Origin: Pseudomonadota bacterium | GTDB lineage: Bacteria; Pseudomonadota; Gammaproteobacteria; Acidiferrobacterales; Acidiferrobacteraceae | Reading direction: 5' to 3' | Length of the DNA: 14,253 nt | NCBI GenBank assembly: GCA_021795255.1 | Contig: JAJYPQ010000057.1 | Span: 1 to 14,253, forward strand | In this document: positions 7,692 to 14,253 of the stretch, piece by piece | How positions within the stretch are numbered: the first letter of the stretch is position 1 | Layout of the letters: the number at the start of each line of letters is the position of its first letter | Translations under genes and position numbers: made by a program | Notes under the pieces: generated by a model | Told to the model about the DNA's origin: nothing | Database searches by the model: none | What the model saw: only the letters and a program-made list of their open reading frames with translations

Positions 7692-9065
7692 TCAATTCCT
7701 TTTTGAATGAACCCGTTTCACCAGATCACCGATCACTCGTAGCGGCTTTGTAATACGCCAGGATCGTGACATCCGCATTTTCTCTATCTCAAGCGCTAGG
7801 TCCGGCGCGCTCTTCTCGCCATCCATGACCTCATCTTGGCGCCTCGGGTCGCGGCACCTCCGGTCGACGCGTAATTCGATCCCTGACGCCATCCCTCGGT
7901 CACCCAACGACGGCACGCTCAGTTCCATCTCTAAAGCGTTCCCGACCGTTGCTTCCTCCGCCGAAACTGGCACAATAAACCACGCGTTATGGTTCCTTGC
8001 TTCCAAGTATGCCCCTTCGTTGATATCTTTGTTCGGCAGAACCCACAGGGCTTCATGCTCTTGCGAAAGCAACGCGCCGTGGCCCCCGTTCCAGGACCAC
8101 AGAACATGACTATGCCCCAGTAACTGCATGTTATGAAGAACTACTACACCCGGCTGATCTGCAATATTGAGACGCAATTCGTGAGCATTGCCGGCTGGGA
8201 AATTGAATCGGATTCTTTGACGATAGTTTCCGATAGCGACTGGAACCGATACGCTCCTTTCCTTGTCATATTGTTGATCGCGGCCTCTCCAGTAAAGAGT
8301 CGGCATCGACCTTGGCCCTACCGGCGGGAGTCCTGCTACCCTCGCGTCCCGCAATAAATTTCCCTTTTCTTTTGGGACCGCTTCCAGAACAAACTGGTAA
8401 ACGATATTATCCCGGTTCTTCTGGATTTCGCGCAGAAGATCTTCGCTTAGATACTGGGTGTTGTATGCCGAGAACTCAGACCTTTGCACATCGACGATAT
8501 TATGATCTACGACCTTTGCAGAATACCCATTTTCCAATAGAAGTCGGAGTATGCTCTTCCTTGTAAAAAATCGAAGGTGCGTTCTGTCTAAGAGCCCCTC
8601 ATCCCTATAAAGAAATTCTCCCGACAAAATCTCCAATATCACGCCCATATGGCCAACATTCGGCACTGAGATAAGCAACCGACCGTTGGAGTCTAAGTAC
8701 TGCTCTAAGCGGCGCAAAAATTGTCCAGGGGCCCTCAGGTGCTCCAGAATATCGGCGCAGACGATAGCGTGGTACCGGCGTGACCCCAGCGCGGCATTTA
8801 GCTGATCCGACTCTACATCGATCTCCCATACGTCTCGATAACAGCCGCGCGCAATAGCGGCAGACTGTGGGTTGGATTCAATCCCGTCGACAACACACTG
8901 CTTCCCTTTGGCAAGCCAGCAGCCTAAGGCGCCGACTCCGCAGCCAATATCGAGCACCGCGGACCCCTCTGGAATTCGGCAGGCTATCTTGGCCAGACTA
9001 TCCTCGGAATCCTCTCTAATCGGACCCCTATCGTAAAGATTGCGCACGCCAGACGGCTCACTCAT
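7692..9065 (-). CDS. SAM-dependent methyltransferase with a beta-rich second domain and SWR-type tail
   Basis: A 457-residue protein. The N-terminal 230 residues are a class I methyltransferase: VLDIGCGVG at 37-45 (SAM binding), CADILEHL at 103-110, GRLLISVPN at 128-136 and LRFFTRKSI at 164-172, as in UbiG-like enzymes of polysaccharide loci. Residues about 255-400 look beta-rich (TLYWRGRDQQYDKERSVSVP, then a LRLNIADQPGVVVLHNMQL stretch), a domain type I recall from multi-domain glycosyltransferases. The tail (433-443) is SRSWRITKPLR, a motif that usually joins a coiled coil to a glycosyltransferase domain, yet the protein stops 14 residues later. It may cap or methylate a sugar during glycan assembly; the substrate is unknown. 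Just upstream, GAGGGAGAGA (9081-9090) is better placed for a 4-codon leader frame (9058-9072) overlapping the start than for the ATG at 9065. Confidence 0.85.
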   Translation of the reverse strand: MSEPSGVRNLYDRGPIREDSEDSLAKIACRIPEGSAVLDIGCGVGALGCWLAKGKQCVVDGIESNPQSAAIARGCYRDVWEIDVESDQLNAALGSRRYHAIVCADILEHLRAPGQFLRRLEQYLDSNGRLLISVPNVGHMGVILEILSGEFLYRDEGLLDRTHLRFFTRKSILRLLLENGYSAKVVDHNIVDVQRSEFSAYNTQYLSEDLLREIQKNRDNIVYQFVLEAVPKEKGNLLRDARVAGLPPVGPRSMPTLYWRGRDQQYDKERSVSVPVAIGNYRQRIRFNFPAGNAHELRLNIADQPGVVVLHNMQLLGHSHVLWSWNGGHGALLSQEHEALWVLPNKDINEGAYLEARNHNAWFIVPVSAEEATVGNALEMELSVPSLGDRGMASGIELRVDRRCRDPRRQDEVMDGEKSAPDLALEIEKMRMSRSWRITKPLRVIGDLVKRVHSKRN

Positions 9066-10165
9066 ACTGCATCTCGTTTATCTCTCCCTCATAACATGGA
9101 CGCGTTCAATGCCGTTTACTGAGCGGCGACGGAGAAGATGCGGCCTAGCGACCCGCTGCCACAGCACATAGGGTACTCACATACCAGACCACAGAAAGCC
9201 GATAGCTATATGATGACACATGCGGCATTCTATCCTAGCTGCTCAGATATTACTTGGCGCGCTCAGCCATTTTACGCGCGCGTAAAATGGCTTCTGGAGC
9301 GCAGCCTACATTGGGAGATTTTCATTCTATATCGATAACTGATCCGCGCTTTCCGGTAGGGGCCTCTATCGCGTATACCACAGGAAAAGCGGCCTACTGC
9401 TCCCCACATCACCGTCTCATATTGGGTAGCGGCTCCCTTAATGTACACATACGGGACGGGGGTCGGCTCGATCAAAGCATTGGAATGACCACAGCGGATT
9501 GTTCTTACAAGCGAACTGATTTGATCGCGTCCCCGGCCATCCCCATAACGAACCCATTTGGGGCCATGCTGTTTCTCGCGCCCATAAAACCAAGGAATAT
9601 GTTTTGACCTCATGTTCGACCTAACTCTCGACACATTGTTGCCCCAGCACCTTCAGTGATGGTTTTCGCGAACAGGGCGGCCCTACACGCTACGGACTTT
9701 TTACGCATATCCAGAGACATGGCTATCAGGTTGAGGGATACACTGGTCGCGCTTGGCATTATTCAAGCCAGGAAGCCGTCAAAGCGCTGCCACACCGTAT
9801 CAATGCAGGCTGCCTTTTACACACAACTCAGCCCTAAATAACTCGGCTGATTCAGCTCCAAATCGTGCCGTGACACCCTGGACCGTAGCGAGCCGAGCCC
9901 GGAACACGCTTACTCCGATCGATAAACAATCGCGCGGCCTAGGTCAATGCGCGAATACACACCCTGAACTCTTTTACATCAATTATGAACGCGCCCACCG
10001 TGGGCGGCTCGCGAATCCAGCGCCCGGCCCAAGGTTATGCCCCGTCGGACACCTAAGCCGCAATCGCAAGCCCGATAGCTAGGGCGACGCTCTACTCACC
10101 CTATACGAATACGCTCCTCGAACAGGTAGAGCTCGGCTCTCACACCCAACCTTCTTGCCGAAAAC
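9066..10165. other. 1.1-kb stretch without a recognisable gene
   Basis: This is the longest gene-free stretch in the window, between rfbC and the methyltransferase. The longest open frame (9272-9634, minus, 120 residues) starts with GTG, shows no family motif, and terminates inside the palindrome at 9265-9292. I see no tRNA, transposase or rfbD sequence. Notable elements are the 28-base palindrome, a TATAGAATGA box on the minus strand (9322-9331) and a 5-base-pair hairpin at 10128-10140 (AGAGC/GCTCT). It could be decayed coding sequence, a long regulatory region for the methyltransferase, or a lost rfbD position. Confidence 0.65.
9265..9292. repeat. Perfect 28-base palindrome with outer inverted repeat
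   Basis: AGCCATTTTACGCG (9265-9278) is followed immediately by its exact reverse complement (9279-9292). Outside it, GCGCTC (9259-9264) pairs with GAGCGC (9297-9302), separated on the right side by four unpaired bases. As RNA it could form a stem of 12 pairs with a 4-base loop plus 6 further pairs. There is no T run on either strand. It lies 200 bases upstream of the methyltransferase start. A dimeric regulator site, a cruciform, or a mobile-repeat unit are all possible. Confidence 0.9.
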
Positions 10166-10723
10166 TCAAAAAGGGCCTGAGTCAAACACCTGCGCCTCTC
10201 CCAGCAACGCACCCATATTGTCCTTTCCCGAAACCGTTATAGGACCTTCGTTCAACGGCCATGCGATCGCCAGACTTGGGTCGTTCCAACGGATACACCG
10301 CTCATGCGGGGCGGCCCAGTAATCGGTGGTCTTGTACAGGAACTCCGCCGCCTCGGAGAGGGTCAGAAACCCATGCGCGAACCCGGGCGGGATCCATGCG
10401 ATCCTCTTGTTTTGCGCCGAAAGATTGAACCCCGCCCATTTGCCAAAGGTGGGAGAACTCTTGCGGATATCGACCGCTACGTCGAATACCTCACCCTCGA
10501 TCACTCGAACGAGCTTACCTTGGGGCTGCTGGATCTGGTAATGGAGGCCCCGCAATACTCCCTTCTTCGATCGCGAGTGATTGTCCTGCACGAAGTCGTA
10601 GTCGATTCCGAGATCCTTTAGTGTCTTCTTGTTGTAGCTCTCGAAGAAATGGCCCCGTTCGTCTTCGAAGACTCGCGGCTCCAGCAACAAAACATCCGGC
10701 AATGCCGTCTCAATGACCTTCAT
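10166..10723 (-). CDS. rfbC: dTDP-4-dehydrorhamnose 3,5-epimerase (RfbC/RmlC)
   Basis: A 185-residue cupin enzyme, the normal length for the family. Seen: [16 protein letters not shown] at 16-31, the catalytic histidine in VLRGLHYQ (His61), IPPGFAHGF at 111-119, and the active-site tyrosine in YKTTDYW (Tyr130). It epimerises C3 and C5 of dTDP-4-keto-6-deoxy-D-glucose to give dTDP-4-keto-L-rhamnose, in the cytosol. The ATG at 10723 overlaps the rfbA stop as ATGA, so translation is probably coupled. It is the last gene of the rfbBAC run; only a weak stem (10164-10182, five pairs, short T run) spans its stop codon. The reductase RfbD, needed to finish dTDP-L-rhamnose, does not follow. Confidence 0.96.
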   Translation of the reverse strand: MKVIETALPDVLLLEPRVFEDERGHFFESYNKKTLKDLGIDYDFVQDNHSRSKKGVLRGLHYQIQQPQGKLVRVIEGEVFDVAVDIRKSSPTFGKWAGFNLSAQNKRIAWIPPGFAHGFLTLSEAAEFLYKTTDYWAAPHERCIRWNDPSLAIAWPLNEGPITVSGKDNMGALLGEAQVFDSGPF

Positions 10724-11598
10724 GACACCAAAGGCTCCCGAAGCAGACCCAAGAGGTACTTCCCGTAACCGTTTTTCTCCAAGGGGGTGGCGAGCGCCTC
10801 GAGCTGCGCGGAATTCACGTAGCCCATACGATAGGCGATCTCCTCGGGGCAGGCCACCTTGAGCCCCTGGCGACGTTCGATGGTGGCGATAAAATGTCCC
10901 GCCTCAAGCAAGGACTCGTGCGTGCCCGTATCGAGCCATGCCATGCCGCGGCCCATTACCATGACCTCCAGTTGATTCTGTTTAAGGTATTGCTTATTGA
11001 CGTCCGTGATCTCCAATTCGCCTCTGGGTGACGGCATGAGTTCGCGGGCGATGTCCGTCACGCGATTGTCATAAAAGTAGAGCCCTGTTATGGCATAACG
11101 CGACTTGGGATGGCGAGGCTTCTCCTCCAGAGACACGACCTTGCGGTCTGGCCCGAACTCCACCACGCCATACCTCTCGGCGTCGTGTACCGGATAGGCC
11201 AGGATGGTCGCGCCCTCCGTGTGCTTCGCGGATGCCTGGAGGCTATGGGCCAGATCATGTCCGTAGAAGATGTTATCCCCGAGGATCAGCGCACAGGGGT
11301 CTCGCCCCAGGAAGTCTGCGCCGATGATGAAGGCCTCGGCGATACCCTTGGGCTCCGCTTGCGTCGCATACTGGATACTAAGGCCCCACTGCGACCCGTC
11401 GCCCAGGAGCTGCGTGAAACGCGGTGTATCCAGTGGCGTCGAGATCACCAGGATCTCGCGGATCCCGGCCAGCATGAGCGTCGACAAGGGATAGTAGATC
11501 ATGGGCTTGTCGTAGACCGGGAGGAGCTGCTTCGAGATCACCTGAGTCACGGGGTAGAGCCGTGTGCCGGATCCCCCGGCCAGAATAATACCCTTCAC
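10720..11598 (-). CDS. rfbA: Glucose-1-phosphate thymidylyltransferase (RfbA/RmlA)
   Basis: A 292-residue nucleotidyltransferase of the usual length. The N-terminus is [18 protein letters not shown] with the nucleotide-binding signature at residues 8-18, followed by [12 protein letters not shown] and later [13 protein letters not shown]. It joins glucose-1-phosphate and dTTP to make dTDP-glucose, the first step of the dTDP-deoxysugar pathway. The start is a GTG at 11598 whose last two bases plus the next A form the rfbB stop (GTGA overlap); its 3' end overlaps rfbC in the same way. The tight overlaps show a single transcript. Tetrameric RmlA enzymes are commonly inhibited by dTDP-rhamnose; nothing in this window bears on that. 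Confidence 0.97.
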   Translation of the reverse strand: MKGIILAGGSGTRLYPVTQVISKQLLPVYDKPMIYYPLSTLMLAGIREILVISTPLDTPRFTQLLGDGSQWGLSIQYATQAEPKGIAEAFIIGADFLGRDPCALILGDNIFYGHDLAHSLQASAKHTEGATILAYPVHDAERYGVVEFGPDRKVVSLEEKPRHPKSRYAITGLYFYDNRVTDIARELMPSPRGELEITDVNKQYLKQNQLEVMVMGRGMAWLDTGTHESLLEAGHFIATIERRQGLKVACPEEIAYRMGYVNSAQLEALATPLEKNGYGKYLLGLLREPLVS

Positions 11599-12686
11599 GG
11601 ACGCACCCCACCGGCTTGCCGACCTGGCTCGTACTGCCGGTCAATCCATTGCCTGTAGGCGCCCGTCTGCACGGCCTTAAGCCACGGGTCGTGATCGAGA
11701 TACCACTGTACCGTTGCGCGCAGCCCCTCCTCGAAACTCATGCGGGGCCGCCAGTCGAGTTCCTTGCGGATCTTGCTGGCGTCGATCGCGTAGCGCCGGT
11801 CATGTCCGGGTCTGTCCTTGACGAAAGTGATGAGCGAGGCACGCGGGCCAGAATCGGGACGCGGCCGCAGCTCGTCCAGGATAGCGCACACGGTATGAAT
11901 GACCTCGAGGTTGGTCTTTTCGCTGTCACCCCCGATGTTATAGGTCTCGCCGGGGCGCCCATGGTCCAGCACCGTCCGTATGGCCTCACAGTGATCCCCC
12001 ACGTAGAGCCAGTCGCGCACGTTGGCGCCATCGCCATACACGGGCAAGGGCTTCCCTTCCAGTGCGTTCAGGCACATCAACGGGATAAGCTTTTCCGGGA
12101 ACTGATAGGGCCCGTAATTGTTCGAGCAATTTGTGGTCAGGACCGGCAGGCCATAGGTGTGGTAATAGGCGCGCGCCAAATGATCGGAGGCCGCCTTGGA
12201 GGCTGCATAGGGGCTATTGGGGGCGTAGGGCGTGGTTTCGGTGAAGGCGGCGTCATGCGGGCCCAAGGACCCGTAGACCTCGTCGGTCGAGACATGTAGA
12301 AAGCGGAACCGCTCCTTCTCCGATCCCGAAAGCTCCGACCAATACGCCCGTGCCGCCTCGAGCAGCCGGAAGGTCCCTGTGACGTTCGTGGCGACAAAGT
12401 CCTCGGGGCCCAGGATCGACCGGTCCACATGACTCTCGGCGGCGAAGTGGACGATCGCTTCCGGGCGATGGCGTCGCAGGAGTTCGCCAACGAGCGCACT
12501 GTCTCCGATATCCCCCTGCGCGAACACATGCCGGGCATCGCCCGATACGCTCTCCAGGTTCTGGATGTTGCCGGCGTAGGTCAGCTTATCGAGATTGACT
12601 ACGATGCGGTCCGTCTTGGAGAGCCACTCCAGTACGAAATTCGATCCAATAAATCCGGCCCCGCCGGTCACAAGGATGGTCTTCAT
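11595..12686 (-). CDS. rfbB: dTDP-glucose 4,6-dehydratase (RfbB/RmlB)
   Basis: A 363-residue extended short-chain dehydrogenase. The Rossmann motif GGAGFIG is at residues 8-14, TDEVYG at 134-139 carries the catalytic Thr, Asp and Glu, and YAASK gives Tyr160 and Lys164. It converts dTDP-glucose to dTDP-4-keto-6-deoxyglucose with bound NAD. It is the first gene of rfbB-rfbA-rfbC. The ATG at 12686 is preceded by AGGA three bases away, a short but usable spacing, and the protein begins exactly at the beta strand of the fold. A long leader with two hairpins lies upstream. Length, motifs and neighbours all agree. Confidence 0.97.
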   Translation of the reverse strand: MKTILVTGGAGFIGSNFVLEWLSKTDRIVVNLDKLTYAGNIQNLESVSGDARHVFAQGDIGDSALVGELLRRHRPEAIVHFAAESHVDRSILGPEDFVATNVTGTFRLLEAARAYWSELSGSEKERFRFLHVSTDEVYGSLGPHDAAFTETTPYAPNSPYAASKAASDHLARAYYHTYGLPVLTTNCSNNYGPYQFPEKLIPLMCLNALEGKPLPVYGDGANVRDWLYVGDHCEAIRTVLDHGRPGETYNIGGDSEKTNLEVIHTVCAILDELRPRPDSGPRASLITFVKDRPGHDRRYAIDASKIRKELDWRPRMSFEEGLRATVQWYLDHDPWLKAVQTGAYRQWIDRQYEPGRQAGGVRP

Positions 12687-12716
12687 GCGTCCTAAATCCG
12701 GCCTCTCGTCTTAGCC

Positions 12717-12742
12717 ACGGAGCCGGTTGGAGCCCGGCTCGT
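12717..12742 (-). promoter_or_regulatory. Hairpin in the rfbB leader, near the start codon
   Basis: GAGCCGG (12720-12726) and CCGGCTC (12734-12740) pair perfectly around a 7-base loop; two more pairs form if base 12719 bulges. It ends about 31 bases upstream of the rfbB ATG. There is no T run after it on the minus strand, so termination by the classic mechanism is unlikely. A role in mRNA stability or translational control is possible. Confidence 0.45.
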
Positions 12743-12764
12743 GAGATTTCCTTTTGGGCGTCCA

Positions 12765-12787
12765 TGTGCGCCTCGTGTCGGCGCACA
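12765..12787 (-). promoter_or_regulatory. Second hairpin in the rfbB leader
   Basis: TGTGCGCC (12765-12772) pairs with GGCGCACA (12780-12787), eight pairs with a 7-base loop. An alternative stem CGTGT/ACACG (12774-12778 with 12785-12789) uses some of the same bases and would exclude it. Both forms lie between the TATAGAAT box and rfbB, so they would be part of the leader RNA if transcription starts there. Confidence 0.45.
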
Positions 12788-13019
12788 CGACAATGGCCTT
12801 GTATTCTATACCGATTAGCGTGGCCACCACGAGAGGCAAAGCCGCGCTTCGTCGACCCCAAGCGTCACGTCATCTTATTGAGGCCGCAAAGCCGCGGCGA
12901 CGCTGACGCACGGTCCTCTCGGGCCCTGACGCGGCCAACAGCAATCCTGTCACCCCCCCTTAACGCCTGCGTAGTGCTGAAATCGCGATGAGGGGCGCCG
13001 AACAGGCTTTCGGTTACAT

Positions 13020-14253
13020 TTACCGGAAGGTCGCCACACCCTTGCCGCCCGGGAGCCAGACGTATTGGGAGGCAGACCGGCCCTGATAGTAGGGGAAGCC
13101 GGTCTTGGGGTCCCCGAAACGGACCCGCGAGGAGAGAATGCCGTTATAGGCGAGGACCGCCTCCACGATATCGACCGGAACGCCGAAATCACGCGCCGCG
13201 AGATCGACACCGGCGGCCGAGGTATTGCCGTTCAGATAGCCCTTCAGGGCCTCGATGGGACAGAGGAGCTCGGCCGCGAAGGCCCTCTGATACTTCTGAC
13301 GCCAGGTCATGAGATCGGTGCTGGCAAGCCAGGCGCCGCGCGCCTCCTCCGGCAGGAGGAAGTCCGCGAAGAGCCGCGCCCACTCAAAGCGCCGGCTGGG
13401 CCTGTCCCCCTCCCGCGCCAGGATGCGGTACTCCCCGGGGAGGGCCGGGATGCCGACTGCGGCGCGGGCGTGGGCCCCGAGGGAAGGCGCATTGGCTGCC
13501 TCCTTCGTGATCCCAAGAAGCTCATACAGGACTTTGTCCTCCAAGGCTCCGTCCATGACGCCTATCGCCGCCCGGATCTCGCAGGCGGTGATCGCCGCCT
13601 GCGACCAGGAGGCACCCTGCGGGATCGTCTTCTGCCCTGGGGACCGCGGATCCGTGGGCCGTCCGGCCACCCCCGGGGTGCCTGCCAAGGCCTCGAGGGG
13701 TGCAAAAGCAAGCCCCGCCGCCTTGCCGTAGGCCGGCAAAAGCTCCGAGACCGCCCGACCCATGGCGTCCTTCAAGGCGAGCGCCTTCTCCATGAGACCG
13801 TTCGGGCACTGGCCGAGCGCAAAGCCGAGTTCTGCCTCGAAGCGGCGCCACTCGGCGCGCTTCACGCTCCCCCGGTCCTCGCAGAGACCGTCCCAAAGCC
13901 TGCGCAGCGCGCAGTCGGGGTAGCGGCGGGTGCGGACCTTGAGCCGCCACACGGTCGCCGCCAGAAAGTCCTCCGCCCCCTCCGTGAACTCCTTCAAGGG
14001 CACGGACACGGGCCCCCCGGTCCCCTTGAGATAATGCACGACCTTGCGCTTGCGATCCTGGGTCCGCGCCGCGACCGCCCAGATATGCATCGCCTCCCCG
14101 TCCGAGGCCCATAGGCTATGGGGCCACACGAAGCCATATCCCGCCGCCTCCATCTCATGGGCCTTGCGCCAGTCGAGGCCCACGGGGGTCCCGGGGGCGA
14201 GCAGCGGTTCCCAGTGGAGCCGCCACCAGTTGGCGGCAAGCCAGAGGGCCAAG
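13020..14253 (-). CDS. Uncharacterised protein with ImmA/IrrE-like C-terminal region (start beyond window)
   Basis: At least 410 residues are visible; the frame runs off the right edge and the true start is not seen. The visible N-terminal part has a tryptophan-rich segment (ANWWRLHWEP at 7-16, then WPHSLWASDGEAMHIW at 43-58). The C-terminal part (about 287-375) reads RRFEWARLFADFLLP, then a helix with FAAELLCPIEALKGYL and a following DLAARDFGVPVDIVEAVL. This order recalls ImmA/IrrE metallopeptidase-like proteins, where the first piece normally carries HExxH and the second is the FAAELLMP helix. Here HExxH is replaced by ARLFAD, so zinc peptidase activity is not expected. Related catalytically dead proteins occur in toxin-antitoxin and phage-defence contexts, but nothing here shows that. 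The family match is from memory and tentative. The gene is GC-rich. Confidence 0.7.
   Translation of the reverse strand, partial: LALWLAANWWRLHWEPLLAPGTPVGLDWRKAHEMEAAGYGFVWPHSLWASDGEAMHIWAVAARTQDRKRKVVHYLKGTGGPVSVPLKEFTEGAEDFLAATVWRLKVRTRRYPDCALRRLWDGLCEDRGSVKRAEWRRFEAELGFALGQCPNGLMEKALALKDAMGRAVSELLPAYGKAAGLAFAPLEALAGTPGVAGRPTDPRSPGQKTIPQGASWSQAAITACEIRAAIGVMDGALEDKVLYELLGITKEAANAPSLGAHARAAVGIPALPGEYRILAREGDRPSRRFEWARLFADFLLPEEARGAWLASTDLMTWRQKYQRAFAAELLCPIEALKGYLNGNTSAAGVDLAARDFGVPVDIVEAVLAYNGILSSRVRFGDPKTGFPYYQGRSASQYVWLPGGKGVATFR

Larger units (their letters stand above)
12687..13019. other. Gene-free leader upstream of rfbB
   Basis: These 333 bases separate the right-edge gene from rfbB and should carry the rfb promoter. 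No coding sequence or T-run terminator is visible. On the minus strand a TATAGAAT box (12803-12810) could be a -10 element, but no good -35 lies 16-18 bases upstream of it. Downstream of it are the two hairpins listed separately. GCAAAGCCGCG occurs twice (12836-12846 and 12886-12896), and a run of seven C residues lies at 12953-12959. I see no ops/JUMPstart GGCGGTAG element. Confidence 0.6.

Noticed and set aside
9272..9634. Open frame of 120 residues on the minus strand in the gene-free stretch
   Set aside because: It starts with GTG, has no clear ribosome-binding site or family motif, its composition is arginine-heavy and irregular, and it ends within the palindrome.
10164..10182. Possible terminator across the rfbC stop codon
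   Set aside because: Only five base pairs with a 9-base loop and a T run of about four; too weak to call.
11616..12299. Open frame of 227 residues on the plus strand opposite rfbB
   Set aside because: Antisense shadow of a GC-rich gene; the rfbB motifs are unambiguous on the other strand.
13065..14114. Open frame of 349 residues on the plus strand opposite the right-edge gene
   Set aside because: It is arginine-, glycine- and proline-rich with no motif, as expected for an antisense frame in GC-rich DNA; the minus-strand frame has ordinary protein composition and helix patterns.
1..14253. CRISPR arrays, tRNA or rRNA genes, insertion sequences
   Set aside because: No regularly spaced repeats, no tRNA-like T-loop with matching stems, and no transposase motif were seen on either strand.

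Overview
The window looks like the chromosome of a GC-rich, sulfur-oxidising proteobacterium, most likely gammaproteobacterial. The basis is the first 406 bases, which encode the N-terminal 135 residues of DsrA, the dissimilatory sulfite reductase alpha subunit. Its motifs resemble the oxidative (reverse) Dsr type of purple and colourless sulfur bacteria. Genus cannot be read from this window.

Every gene I can support lies on the minus strand, so the window reads from right to left. At the right edge (13020-14253) is the C-terminal part of an uncharacterised protein whose tail resembles ImmA/IrrE-family proteins but lacks the metal-binding motif. After a 333-base leader with two strong hairpins come rfbB, rfbA and rfbC (12686 to 10166), joined by 4-base stop/start overlaps. 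They make dTDP-4-keto-6-deoxy-glucose and epimerise it towards dTDP-4-keto-rhamnose. The last enzyme, RfbD, is not in the window. About 1.1 kb without a recognisable gene follows (9066-10165); it holds a perfect 28-base palindrome. Next are a two-domain SAM methyltransferase (7692-9065), a 539-base gap, and a 1012-residue protein with a GT2 and a GT4 glycosyltransferase domain behind an unusual N-terminal domain (4114-7152). After a 356-base gap comes a three-gene set of GtrA-like flippase, GtrB-like polyprenyl-phosphate glycosyltransferase and a polytopic GT-C-like protein (3757 to 728). Its order and topology match the three-component Gtr systems that decorate surface polysaccharide. A 321-base gap with a tandem 13-base repeat then leads into dsrA, probably the first gene of a dsr operon.

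Together, 728-12686 is a surface-polysaccharide island. The rfb genes supply an activated deoxysugar. The GT2/GT4 protein and the methyltransferase would assemble and cap or modify a glycan. The Gtr set would add a side-branch sugar from a lipid carrier on the outer face of the inner membrane. Composition is mosaic to the eye: gtrA, gtrB, rfb, dsrA and the right-edge gene are GC-rich, while the GT-C gene, the large glycosyltransferase, the methyltransferase and their gaps are clearly richer in A+T. This fits piecemeal acquisition of the glycan-specific genes. The best candidates for something not yet described are the Gtr-like set with its divergent third member, the degenerate N-terminal domain of the large glycosyltransferase, and the 28-base palindrome.
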